This document shows positions 1 to 8,087 of a DNA stretch of 64,000 nt, in pieces. Made by a program: the position numbers and the translations under genes. Source of the DNA: Altererythrobacter sp. (GTDB lineage: Bacteria > Pseudomonadota > Alphaproteobacteria > Sphingomonadales > Sphingomonadaceae). Positions within the stretch are counted from its first letter, which is position 1; each line of letters begins with the position of its first letter. The notes under the pieces were generated by a model. The model ran no database searches. It had not been told where the DNA came from and saw only the letters and a list, made by a program, of their open reading frames with translations. The DNA lies in the NCBI GenBank assembly GCA_016793865.1, contig JAEULJ010000001.1, positions 310,001 through 374,000 of the forward strand, in the 5' to 3' direction.

Positions 1-110
1 CAGATGCCCCCTGCCGTCCATCACCAAACCCCCCGGTGCCGCCCCGACTTGTGTCTGTAGCCATCCGCGGGCGATGACAAGGGGCGCGGCGCTGCCTAAG
101 GCTGCCGGCG

Positions 111-713
111 ATGACCGCCGCCCGCCTCGCCGCCACAGGGCTCGCCTGCCGCCGTGGCGAGCGGCTGCTGTTCGCGGGGCTGTCGCTGGCGCTGGCACCG
201 GGCGATGCACTCCATGTCACCGGCGCCAACGGCCTCGGCAAATCCAGCCTGATCCGCGTGCTGGCGGGGCTGCTGCGGCCTTTCGCGGGCACGGTGGAGC
301 GGTCGGCAGCGGCGGCGCTGCTCGATGATCGGCACGCGCTCGATCCGCAGGTCGAACTCGGCGCGGCGCTGGCGTTCTGGTGCGCTCTCGACGGCGGCTC
401 CGCCCCGCTGGAGCGATTGGGCCTGGCCGGGCTGCTGGATGTGCCGGTGCGCTATCTCTCGACCGGGCAGGTCAAGCGCGCGGCGATGGCGCGGGTGATG
501 GCGCAGCGCGCGCCGATCTGGCTGCTCGACGAACCGCTCAACGGGCTGGACACCGGCGGGGTGGCGCTGGTGGAGGGGCTGATCGCGGAGCATCTGGCGG
601 GTGGCGGCGTGGCGGTGATCGCCAGCCACCAGCCGCTGGCGAGCGCGGCACGGGTGTTGGCACTGGGGGATTTCGCCACCCCCTCCCCCTCCCCCGAGGG
701 GCTGCTGCCTTGA
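111..713 (+). CDS. ccmA: Heme exporter ATP-binding subunit CcmA
   Basis: ABC-transporter ATPase of 200 aa, the usual CcmA size. Visible motifs are Walker A (GANGLGKS, residues 38-45), the ABC signature around 115-128 (LSTGQVKRAAMARV) and Walker B followed by the catalytic Glu (IWLLDEP, about 136). In System I cytochrome c maturation, CcmA with CcmB and CcmC drives release of heme-loaded CcmE at the inner membrane; that role is family knowledge. The stop overlaps the ccmB start, so the two are translationally coupled. No ccmC follows; the next gene is an unrelated small membrane protein. Confidence 0.93.
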   Translation: MTAARLAATGLACRRGERLLFAGLSLALAPGDALHVTGANGLGKSSLIRVLAGLLRPFAGTVERSAAAALLDDRHALDPQVELGAALAFWCALDGGSAPLERLGLAGLLDVPVRYLSTGQVKRAAMARVMAQRAPIWLLDEPLNGLDTGGVALVEGLIAEHLAGGGVAVIASHQPLASAARVLALGDFATPSPSPEGLLP

Positions 714-1363
714 TCGCCACCCTCCTTCGCCGCGATCTCGCGACGCTGCTGCCCGGCGGCAGGCGGGGTGGCACACTGCTGCCCCTGCTGTTCTTCCTGG
801 CGGTGGCGATGCTCTACCCCTTCGCGGTCGGGCCGGAGCCGGCGCTGCTCGCGCGAACCGGCGGCGGGGTGGTTTGGGTGGCGGCGCTGCTGGCCGCGAT
901 CCTTCCCCTCGAGAGACTGGTTGCCGCCGATCTCGAGGCGGGGGTCTTCGACCAGCTTCACCTGCGTGGTGTATCGGAGGAACTGGCGATGGCCAGCCGG
1001 CTGATCGCCCACTGGCTCGCCTTCGCGCCGCTGCTCATCATCGCCACGCTCCCCGCCGCGGGGTTGTTGGGACTGTCGGCAGAGACGATCCGCATCCTGC
1101 TCCTCGGCCTGCTCGCGGGAACGCCGGGCCTCGCCGCGATCGGCCTCGCCATCGCCGCGCTGACCGCTGCCTTACGCGGCGGTGCCGCGCTCGCCGGGCT
1201 GATGGTTATCCCGCTCGCGGTCCCGATCCTGATCTTCGGCGCCGGCGCCCTGGCCCGCCCTGACGATGCCCCGCTGGCGCTGACGGGGGCGATCAGCCTG
1301 GGGCTCTGCGCGCTGGCCCCCTTCGTGGCGGGCGCGGCGGTCCGGGCGGCGCGGGAGTCATGA
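710..1363 (+). CDS. ccmB: Heme exporter membrane subunit CcmB
   Basis: Polytopic membrane protein of 217 aa with about six hydrophobic segments, matching CcmB in size and position after ccmA. I choose the TTG at 710, which overlaps the ccmA stop (TTGA), because an in-frame ATG further upstream would add over 100 residues antiparallel to the known ccmA coding frame. The N-terminus then reads LIATLLRRDLATLLPGG, typical of the cytoplasmic start of CcmB. It forms the membrane part of the CcmAB exporter for c-type cytochrome maturation. Confidence 0.9.
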   Translation: MIATLLRRDLATLLPGGRRGGTLLPLLFFLAVAMLYPFAVGPEPALLARTGGGVVWVAALLAAILPLERLVAADLEAGVFDQLHLRGVSEELAMASRLIAHWLAFAPLLIIATLPAAGLLGLSAETIRILLLGLLAGTPGLAAIGLAIAALTAALRGGAALAGLMVIPLAVPILIFGAGALARPDDAPLALTGAISLGLCALAPFVAGAAVRAARES

Positions 1364-1686
1364 GAATGGCAAAGAAGGCACGCTACTTATTTTCGCGAGA
1401 CAAGGTATCGCGAGTGACACCCGAAGAAAATAAGTCTCTGAAGGCGAAGGTCTTTCGATCTGATAATGGGCGTCGGCAGTTCCTGATGGAGTCTGCCGTC
1501 GTCGTTTCCTTGACCATCCCTGCAATCAGGCTCGTCGACGACTTTGGCATACCGTCTCAATATTCGGCCGCCGCCATCATACCGGGACTGATGTTCTTCG
1601 CCCTCAGTCGCTTCGTGACCTGGCTGAACCGCAAACGGGGCAAGCGATTCAGCAGCTATGATTACGATGACTTCGATGGCGACTAA
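1360..1686 (+). CDS. Small membrane protein of unknown function
   Basis: A 108-aa protein whose ATG overlaps the ccmB stop; a second Met two codons later (1366) is an equally good start. It has a basic N-terminus, two hydrophobic segments (about 41-59 and 68-88) and a very acidic, Tyr/Asp-rich tail (SSYDYDDFDGD). By eye its DNA is clearly less GC-rich than ccmAB, with A/T third positions, which suggests a different origin. I do not recognise the family. The overlap suggests co-transcription with ccmAB, but nothing in the protein indicates a role in cytochrome maturation. Confidence 0.7.
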   Translation: MRMAKKARYLFSRDKVSRVTPEENKSLKAKVFRSDNGRRQFLMESAVVVSLTIPAIRLVDDFGIPSQYSAAAIIPGLMFFALSRFVTWLNRKRGKRFSSYDYDDFDGD

Positions 1687-1707
1687 GGCCGCCACGTAAC
1701 GTGTCGC

Positions 1708-2535
1708 TCAAGCGTAAGGCGGCTTGTGCAGGCCCATCGGGCTTTGGGTGAAGATCTCGCAGCCGTCCTCGGTGATGCCGATCGAATGCTCGAACTGTGC
1801 GGAGAGGCTCTTGTCGCGGGTCACCGCGGTCCAGCCGTCGCTCAGCATCTTGGCGTGGGGGCGGCCGGCGTTGATCATCGGCTCGATGGTGAAGAACATG
1901 CCGGGCTTGAGCAGCGGGCCGGTGCCGGGCCGGGCGGCGTGGATCACCTCGGGCGCATCATGGAACACGCGGCCCACGCCATGCCCGCAGAACTCGCGCA
2001 CCACGCCATAGCGGTGCGCCAGCGCATGGCCCTCGATCGCGGCGCCGATATCGCCCAGCCGGTTGCCCGGCTTCGCCTGCGCGATGCCGAGCATGAGGCA
2101 TTCATAGGTCACATCGACCAGCCGCCGCGCCTTGAGCGGCACATCGCCCACCAGATACATCCGGCTGGTATCGCCATGCCAGCCGTCGAGCAGCGGGGTG
2201 ACGTCGATATTGACGATATCCCCGTCCTTCAGCGTCTTCTCGCCCGGAATCCCGTGGCAGATCACATGGTTGACGGAAATGCAGCAGCTATGGGCATAGC
2301 CGCGGTAACCCATCGTGGCCGGCACCGCGCCGCCCGCCAACGTGCGCTCGCGCACGAAATCGTCAAGCTCGGCGGTGGTCACGCCGGGCTGCACCAGGGG
2401 GGTGACATCGTCGAGGATGCGGGCGGCCAGCAGGCCCGCGGCGCGCATTCCGGCAAAGCCGTCCGGCCCGTGCAGCTTGATGGTGCCGTCGCGCAGGACG
2501 ATGTCGTCGGCGCCGATGGTCTGATAGTCGGTCAT
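1708..2535 (-). CDS. map: Methionine aminopeptidase, type I
   Basis: Removes the N-terminal Met from nascent proteins. The 275-aa pita-bread fold protein carries the five dinuclear metal ligands at the expected spacing: D111 (NIDVTP), D122 (GDTSRMY), H185 (CGHGVGR), E218 (IEPM) and E249 (FEHSIGI); H94 is the likely substrate-contacting His. Length is close to the family norm with a slightly longer N-terminus. It is a single gene facing ccmAB and reads convergently toward the small membrane protein gene. Ordinary housekeeping gene. Confidence 0.95.
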   Translation of the reverse strand: MTDYQTIGADDIVLRDGTIKLHGPDGFAGMRAAGLLAARILDDVTPLVQPGVTTAELDDFVRERTLAGGAVPATMGYRGYAHSCCISVNHVICHGIPGEKTLKDGDIVNIDVTPLLDGWHGDTSRMYLVGDVPLKARRLVDVTYECLMLGIAQAKPGNRLGDIGAAIEGHALAHRYGVVREFCGHGVGRVFHDAPEVIHAARPGTGPLLKPGMFFTIEPMINAGRPHAKMLSDGWTAVTRDKSLSAQFEHSIGITEDGCEIFTQSPMGLHKPPYA

Positions 2536-2575
2536 GGCGGCGATATAGGTGCGCGGCAGCCGAAATGCGAGCGCA

Positions 2576-3406
2576 TTACGGCCTCGCCGCGAAGGCCGGG
2601 GCGAACTCCGGCTTCACCGCCTTGAGCACGGCGGCATCCACCGGGAAATTGAGCTCATAGGCACCCTCGGCATAGGGGCCGGCGACATAGGGGCCGAACC
2701 AGATGCCCACCCGATCGAACGCCTTGCCCGACGCGGAGCCGACCAGCACGGTCGCATCCTTGACCTTCTGGCAGGAATTGAACCCGTAATCATCGCCCGT
2801 CTCGCGCGGCATCGGCTCGCCCCGGCGCTTGACCCGCTCGGCATCGAGCGCCCGGCACAGCCGGGGGCCGAGCGCCTGCTCCAGCGCATCCGCCGACTGG
2901 AACATTGCGATCGCGGGCGTGGCGCGCGCCGCTTTGCGATCCCATACGAGCGATTCGAGGTTGTACATCCCGTGCGCCCCGCCGGTGTAGGTGCTGACCA
3001 TCGCGGACAGGCTGAGGAAACCGGGCGTGTCCGCCACCACCTTCCATTCCTTCACGAACCCGCGCGCGCGGCAGGGCACGCAGTCCGCCGGCTCGTCGCG
3101 CAGCGCGGTGGCCCATTCCGCCTTCTGATCGGCAAGCGCCTTGTCGCGCTCCGCAATCAGCCGCTCGGTCAGTTGGGGGATCGCGCCCGCCGCGGCGGGG
3201 ATGGCATAGCCGAAGGTCCGCTCCGCCCCGTCGCGGCTGTCCTTGTCCTCCAGCCGCATCGCCTCGCCTTCCAGTGCAGGCGCCGCCGATGCCCTGGCGG
3301 AGGCCGATGCCTGGGGTGACACGCCGGTCTTGCGGGCCATATCCTCCTGCGAGGAACAGGCCGCACTCGACAGCAGCAGCGGAATGAGGAACAGGTGCGC
3401 GCGCAT
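2576..3406 (-). CDS. Exported lipoprotein, DUF3298/RsiV-like C-terminal domain
   Basis: A 276-aa protein starting at ATG 3406 with a short hydrophobic leader and a lipobox-like SAAC, giving a lipidated Cys17. A Ser/Ala-rich linker follows. The C-terminal two thirds contain a YTGGAHGMYN-type motif, characteristic of DUF3298/DUF4163-like extracytoplasmic domains found in RsiV and PdaC relatives. The exact substrate is unknown. It is divergent from the M17 peptidase gene, whose start lies only 30 bp away, so the promoters must overlap. Longer in-frame extension upstream would run antisense through the peptidase gene and is rejected. Confidence 0.75.
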   Translation of the reverse strand: MRAHLFLIPLLLSSAACSSQEDMARKTGVSPQASASARASAAPALEGEAMRLEDKDSRDGAERTFGYAIPAAAGAIPQLTERLIAERDKALADQKAEWATALRDEPADCVPCRARGFVKEWKVVADTPGFLSLSAMVSTYTGGAHGMYNLESLVWDRKAARATPAIAMFQSADALEQALGPRLCRALDAERVKRRGEPMPRETGDDYGFNSCQKVKDATVLVGSASGKAFDRVGIWFGPYVAGPYAEGAYELNFPVDAAVLKAVKPEFAPAFAARP

Positions 3407-3436
3407 GACGATCCTTCGCTTCGAGACAACCGCATA

Positions 3437-4831
3437 ATGTCCGAGACCCCCGACTTGATCCAGCCCGATCGCGGGCAGGAGGCGATAACGGTCCATCTGG
3501 TGGACAAGCCGGGTTTCGCCGCCTGGGCCAAGGGGCTGTCCGCCCCGCAGCGCGCGGCGCTGGCGGCGCAGCGCTTCGAAGGGGCCGCGAACCAGGTCGG
3601 GATCGTTCCGGGCGGCGCGAGGGATGCCGACGGATGGCAGGCCGCCGCCGGGGTCGCGAAGGCGGGGGCGCTGACAAGCTGGTGCCTGGCGCGGCTGGCC
3701 GAGGTGCTGCCCGCCGGCACCTACCGGCTGGCCGAGGGCGCACCGGGCGCGGCGCTGCACGGCTGGCAGGCGGCGCAATACGCCTTCACCCGCTATCGCA
3801 AGCCGGAGAATCCCGTCGGCCCGCGCGTGTTGCTCACCGGCGAGGCGAAGGCCATCGCCCCGGCGCTGGCCGAGGCCGCCGCGCTCACCCTGGTGCGCGA
3901 CCTCGTCAACACTCCGGCCGAGGACATGGGCCCCGCGGTGCTGGAAGCGGAGGCGGAGAAGCTGGCCAAGGCGCATGGCGCGGCCATCGAGGTGGTGCGC
4001 GGCGACGCACTGGCACGCGACTATCCGATGATCCACGCGGTCGGCCGGGCAGCGGCGCGCAGCCATGCCCCCCGGCTGATCCATCTGAGCTGGGGCAAGC
4101 CAGAAGATCCCGTTCTCGCCGTGGTCGGCAAGGGCGTGTGCTTCGATTCGGGCGGGCTCGACCTCAAGACCGCGGCAGGGATGCTGCTGATGAAGAAGGA
4201 CATGGGCGGCGCCGCTCATGCGCTGGCGCTGGCGGGGCTGGTGATGGGCGCGGGCCTGAAGCTGCGGTTGCACTGCCTCGTCCCCGCGGCGGAAAACGCC
4301 ATCGGCGGCAATGCCTTCCGTCCCGGCGACATCCTGAAGAGCCGCAAGGGGCTGAGCGTGGAGATCGGCAACACCGACGCCGAGGGGCGGCTGGTGCTGG
4401 GCGATGCGCTGGCCCGCGCCAGCGAGGAGAAGCCCGAACTGCTGATCGACTTCGCCACGCTGACCGGCGCCGCGCGGATCGCGCTGGGGCCGGACCTGCC
4501 CGCCCTGATGGCGCGCCGCGACGAGACCGCCGAGGCGCTGATCGCCGCCGGCCGCGCACATGACGACCCGGTGTGGCGCCTGCCGCTGCACGATGGTTAC
4601 CGCGAATATCTCAATTCCGACATCGCCGACATCGGTAACGCCCATGCCAATGGCTTTGCCGGGGCGAGCGTGGCGGCGCTGTTCCTCGACCGCTTCGTTG
4701 GGGAAGGCATCGACTGGGCGCATTTCGATACCTTCGCCTGGCGCCCGGTGGTGAAGCCGGGCCGGCCGCGCGGCGGGGATGCGCTGGGCCTGCGCGCCGC
4801 CTGGCACATGATCCTGGCGCGGTTCGGTTAG
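3437..4831 (+). CDS. M17 family leucyl aminopeptidase
   Basis: Dizinc cytosolic aminopeptidase, 464 aa. Metal ligands by position are K232 (GKGVCFDSGG), D237, D255 (KKDMGG), D314 and E316 (NTDAEGR); catalytic K244 and R318 are present. The N-terminal domain is divergent, as in the PepB-like branch of the family. The ATG at 3437 is preferred over an upstream frame beginning inside the divergent lipoprotein gene. A second M17 gene is cut by the right edge of the window, so the genome carries at least two. An SH3-like gene follows 66 bp downstream on the same strand. Confidence 0.92.
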   Translation: MSETPDLIQPDRGQEAITVHLVDKPGFAAWAKGLSAPQRAALAAQRFEGAANQVGIVPGGARDADGWQAAAGVAKAGALTSWCLARLAEVLPAGTYRLAEGAPGAALHGWQAAQYAFTRYRKPENPVGPRVLLTGEAKAIAPALAEAAALTLVRDLVNTPAEDMGPAVLEAEAEKLAKAHGAAIEVVRGDALARDYPMIHAVGRAAARSHAPRLIHLSWGKPEDPVLAVVGKGVCFDSGGLDLKTAAGMLLMKKDMGGAAHALALAGLVMGAGLKLRLHCLVPAAENAIGGNAFRPGDILKSRKGLSVEIGNTDAEGRLVLGDALARASEEKPELLIDFATLTGAARIALGPDLPALMARRDETAEALIAAGRAHDDPVWRLPLHDGYREYLNSDIADIGNAHANGFAGASVAALFLDRFVGEGIDWAHFDTFAWRPVVKPGRPRGGDALGLRAAWHMILARFG

Positions 4832-4897
4832 GGACAGCGCGGGCGGTGCGCTTGCTGAAACCGCACGGCGGCGGTAAGCGCGCGGCGCTTTGATGAC

Positions 4898-5245
4898 ATG
4901 GGTATCTTTTTCGTGAGCGACGTCCCCAATCAGGAATTCACCCTGGCGGGACCGAGCGAGAAGCTCGACGACGCGCACTGGCCCGCGCGCGGCGACCTCG
5001 CGCATATCCGCCTCGCCGGCAAGGTGTTCGTGCCGCACTATGCGGTGCCGATGGCCTATGCGGTCGAACGGCCCGCCGCGCTGCTGGTCGCCCCCCGCGC
5101 CGATGCCGAGGTGCGCGAGGAAGTGCCGGCCGGCCTGCCCTTCGCCGTGCTCGACATCGCGGGTCAATGGGCCTGGGGCCAGATCGGCGAGGACGGCCAC
5201 GTCGGCTATCTCCCGCTGGCGGCGCTGCGACGATCCGAGAGCTAA
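4898..5245 (+). CDS. Orphan SH3-like protein related to the N-terminus of C40 peptidases
   Basis: A 115-aa protein. Residues about 33-110 (RGDLAHIRLAGKVFVPHY ... WAWGQIGEDGHVGYLPLAAL) resemble the bacterial SH3 region that precedes the NlpC/P60 cysteine peptidase domain in alphaproteobacterial cell-wall peptidases, a gene often found after the M17 peptidase. Here no catalytic Cys/His domain follows: a stop comes straight after the SH3 part, then a dispersed repeat and argC. It could be a genuine stand-alone SH3 protein or the surviving half of a peptidase gene. There is no signal peptide. Confidence 0.65.
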   Translation: MGIFFVSDVPNQEFTLAGPSEKLDDAHWPARGDLAHIRLAGKVFVPHYAVPMAYAVERPAALLVAPRADAEVREEVPAGLPFAVLDIAGQWAWGQIGEDGHVGYLPLAALRRSES

Positions 5246-5256
5246 GACCCGAAGCC

Positions 5257-5292
5257 CCGCCAGTGCCGAGCCTGTCGAAGCACGCCTGGCGG
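5257..5292. repeat. Imperfect palindromic element with GAGCCTGTCGAAG core
   Basis: Between the SH3 gene and argC. Outer arms CCGCCAG (5257-5263) and CTGGCGG (5286-5292) are perfect complements, and inside them GTGC (5263-5266) pairs with GCAC (5280-5283). The core GAGCCTGTCGAAG matches, from memory, a short palindromic sequence dispersed through many sphingomonad and other proteobacterial genomes. It may also act as a transcription barrier, though no T-run follows. Only one copy was noticed in this window. Confidence 0.5.
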
Positions 5293-5353
5293 TACGGTTC
5301 TCCAGTCACCCTGTGGAAAGCTCGGGGTGAGCGGAAGTTGGAAGTTATCGCAG

Positions 5354-6298
5354 ATGCCTGACACGATCTTCATAGACGGTGCCGCCGGGACCACCGGCCT
5401 CGAGATACTCGACCGGCTGGCTGGCCGGTCCGAGTTCGATATCATCACGCTCGACGATGCGCGGCGCAAGGACGCGGCCGCGAGGGCCGAGGCGTTGAAC
5501 GAGGCGGACATTGCGATCCTGTGCCTGCCCGATGACGCCGCACGCGAGGCGGTGGCGCTGGTCGACCCGGTCGGCACGACGCGGATCATCGACGCTTCCA
5601 CCGCGCACCGCACCGACCCGCAATGGACCTATGGCTTCCCCGAACTGGTCGGGCGCGAGCGGATCGCGGCGGCGCGCTTCGTCTCCAACCCCGGCTGCTA
5701 TCCCACCGGCTTTCTCGCCCTCGTCGCGCCGCTGGTGCGCGCCGGGCTGATCCCGGCGGACTGGCCCTTCACGGTCAACGCGGTCAGCGGCTATTCGGGC
5801 GGCGGCAAGCCGCTGATCGAGCGCTTCGCGGCAGAGCCCTACATCGCCTTCCGCACCTATGCGCTCGACATGGAGCATAAGCACCGCGCCGAGATGAAGC
5901 TTCATGGCGGGCTGGCACACCCGGTGATCTTCGCGCCATCCGTGGTGCCCGCCTATCGCGGGATGGTGGTCGAGGTGCCGCTGCACCTGGGCGCGATGCC
6001 GGGCGAGGTGACGGCGGATGCCCTGCGCGCCGCGCTGGCCGAATTCTACGCCGGCTCATCCATCATCCGCGTGCACCAGGACGGCGCGCTTCCCGAGCTT
6101 CTGCTGCGGGCCGATCAGCCTGCGAGTGATGCGATGGAACTGCATGTGCGCGGCAATGCGGGCGGCTACCACGCGCGCCTCGTCGCCACGCTGGACAATC
6201 TGGGCAAGGGCGCCAGCGGGGCGGCGATCCAGTCGCTCAACCTGATGTGCGGCTTACCCGAGACCGAGGGCCTGCTGCTGCCCAGGGGGTTGGAATAA
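5354..6298 (+). CDS. argC: N-acetyl-gamma-glutamyl-phosphate reductase (type 2)
   Basis: Third step of arginine synthesis: NADPH reduction of N-acetylglutamyl phosphate. The 314-aa length fits the shorter type 2 family. It has an N-terminal nucleotide-binding GAAGTTG (9-15) and the catalytic Cys115 in SNPGCYPTG. ATG 5354 is chosen over a GTG at 5327 because the protein then begins MPDTIFIDGAAG, as expected for the family. The 3' end is odd: the last 95 bp (6190-6284) recur, at about 92 percent identity, 1148 bp downstream. The present C-terminus reads [13 protein letters not shown], the other copy [11 protein letters not shown]. Confidence 0.94.
   Translation: MPDTIFIDGAAGTTGLEILDRLAGRSEFDIITLDDARRKDAAARAEALNEADIAILCLPDDAAREAVALVDPVGTTRIIDASTAHRTDPQWTYGFPELVGRERIAAARFVSNPGCYPTGFLALVAPLVRAGLIPADWPFTVNAVSGYSGGGKPLIERFAAEPYIAFRTYALDMEHKHRAEMKLHGGLAHPVIFAPSVVPAYRGMVVEVPLHLGAMPGEVTADALRAALAEFYAGSSIIRVHQDGALPELLLRADQPASDAMELHVRGNAGGYHARLVATLDNLGKGASGAAIQSLNLMCGLPETEGLLLPRGLE
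6190..6284 (+). repeat. Left copy of a 95-bp direct repeat (argC 3' end)
   Basis: Lies inside argC codons for [17 protein letters not shown] through GLLLP. Aligned by hand with 7338-7432 it shows 8 mismatches in 95 bp and no gaps. Most differences are synonymous, so the two copies look like diverged alleles of one gene end rather than a recent tandem duplication. Together they bracket the FkbM methyltransferase segment. Confidence 0.85.
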
Positions 6299-6445
6299 AT
6301 GCTGCCGATGGCCCCGCCGAGTGCGGGGTTGGCCAGATGGATCGCCAGACCGCGCTCGTGGACAGTGCGTCCGCCGGCGGTGGTGTCCGGTTCGGGCTGT
6401 CAGAACTGCTAGCCGCGACAGCGGCCCGAGCAGGCCGCTCGAGCG
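6299..6445. other. Left flank of the FkbM island, no gene seen
   Basis: Sequence between the argC stop and the FkbM stop. A perfect 7-bp hairpin (AGCGGCC at 6420-6426, GGCCGCT at 6433-6439) lies just past the FkbM stop and could be a weak terminator for that gene, but has no T-run on either strand. No convincing coding frame. Confidence 0.4.
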
Positions 6446-7138
6446 CTAGGCTCCCCTCCGCCTGAAAAGGCAATCGAACTCCACGGCGGATGCAGGATCG
6501 TCGGGCAGTGAGTTCACGGTGCGGAACTGCGCTGGGGCGAAGCCCAGGTCCTCCATGTATGCGATCGCCTCGGTGAACGACCAGTTACCCTCGTACAAAT
6601 GCTCCACGGGCAATTCTATGTGGATCGCATCAATCCTCGAAAGCGTCTCTTTCGCCCCTTCCAACACTTCGCGTTCGTATCCCTGGACATCAACTTTAAG
6701 CATGATGTGCCGAGCTGGGTCGTCACGAAGCGCGATGTCGACAGTTTCGACCGAGATCGTTTCTCGCGTCGTGACGCCGCCGCCGTCGTAACTCTCGGCT
6801 AGACGGGTTCCGGGCAGGATGGATGCGAGCGTGTGATTGTCGAAAACATTGATCTCGGCAGTGCCGGTAGCGCTGCCAAGAGCAAGTCGGGATGTCGTCC
6901 AGTTCGGGTCGCGGGCAGCCGCGGATGCCAGGGCCGCATACACCTTTGACACAGGCTCAAACGACCATATCCGGCCGCCATACCCACGCAGGCGAATTGC
7001 CTGCCCGAACTGACCAATGTTAGCCCCGGCATCAACTACAAGGTCGATATACCGAGAGTTCAGGAAGGAATGCAGCGTCGATCCACGAGTTATCTCATAG
7101 CCGGCTGCCGTAACGCGTCGCTTGAGCCACTCCTTCAT
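6446..7138 (-). CDS. FkbM family methyltransferase
   Basis: SAM-dependent O-methyltransferase-type protein, 230 aa. The SAM-binding motif VVDAGANIGQFG is at 34-45, followed by the FkbM-typical acidic SFEP and KVDVQGYE motifs. FkbM enzymes commonly methylate sugars in surface polysaccharides or lipids; the target here is unknown. I choose ATG 7138 because a strong GGGGAAGG ribosome site lies just upstream; an in-frame ATG at 7195 has none. By eye the gene has markedly lower GC than its neighbours. It lies between two copies of the argC 3' end, so it is probably acquired. Confidence 0.85.
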   Translation of the reverse strand: MKEWLKRRVTAAGYEITRGSTLHSFLNSRYIDLVVDAGANIGQFGQAIRLRGYGGRIWSFEPVSKVYAALASAAARDPNWTTSRLALGSATGTAEINVFDNHTLASILPGTRLAESYDGGGVTTRETISVETVDIALRDDPARHIMLKVDVQGYEREVLEGAKETLSRIDAIHIELPVEHLYEGNWSFTEAIAYMEDLGFAPAQFRTVNSLPDDPASAVEFDCLFRRRGA

Positions 7139-7337
7139 ACCCTTCCCCCTGAAAAATCGCGCGCTGTGTAGTGATCGTGCACTGCATTCGAGCAAACTCC
7201 TAAAATCGCGCTGTGGCGCAATAGGTCACCCCCTCATCATTACTTTGGAACGAAGCAAGAAGTTGGGACTACTACATCCCTGACGGCGAGCCTCGGCATA
7301 GCTCCAAAGCTAACATCGACCACCTCACCTGTGAAGC
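7139..7337. other. Upstream region of the FkbM gene, right flank of the island
   Basis: About 200 bp of relatively AT-rich sequence with no credible gene. It contains two imperfect direct copies of AAAATCGCG(CG)CTGTG, near 7153 and 7203, and on the minus strand a possible -35/-10 pair (TTGCTC and ACTACA, 17 bp apart) in front of the FkbM start. No integrase, transposase or tRNA is visible. Confidence 0.4.
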
Positions 7338-7440
7338 GCTCGACAATCTGGGCAAGGGCGCGAGCGGGGCGGCGATCCAGTCGCTGAACCTGATGTTCGG
7401 CTTGCGCGAGACCGAGGGGCTGTTGCTGCCCAATAATTAG
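7338..7440 (+). pseudogene. Detached 3' end of argC (right repeat copy)
   Basis: Encodes [15 protein letters not shown] ... [14 protein letters not shown] then TAG in the argC frame, but the 5' side shows no argC similarity and no start. It is a fragment of about 34 codons. The junction with non-homologous DNA falls close to 7338. This may be the original chromosomal gene end displaced when the FkbM segment arrived with its own argC terminus, or the reverse. Confidence 0.85.
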
Positions 7441-8013
<573 letters not shown>

Positions 8014-8043
8014 TTTTCCCGCCGGGCGCGGCCCCGGTTTTTC

Positions 8044-8061
8044 GGCCCGGTCTTCCGGGCC
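8044..8061 (+). other. Hairpin in the glnB-glnA intergenic region
   Basis: GGCCCGG (8044-8050), loop TCTT, CCGGGCC (8055-8061): a perfect 7-bp GC stem, 26 bp before the glnA start, without a T-run. It might stabilise the glnA mRNA end or attenuate read-through so that PII and GS are made in different amounts. Not a standard terminator. Confidence 0.4.
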
Positions 8062-8087
8062 CAGTTTCCCAGGACGGAGTTTGTCGA

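Noticed and set aside
3407-5200. Long minus-strand extension upstream of the lipoprotein gene
   Set aside because: Antisense to the M17 peptidase; the lipoprotein has a clear signal sequence starting at 3406.
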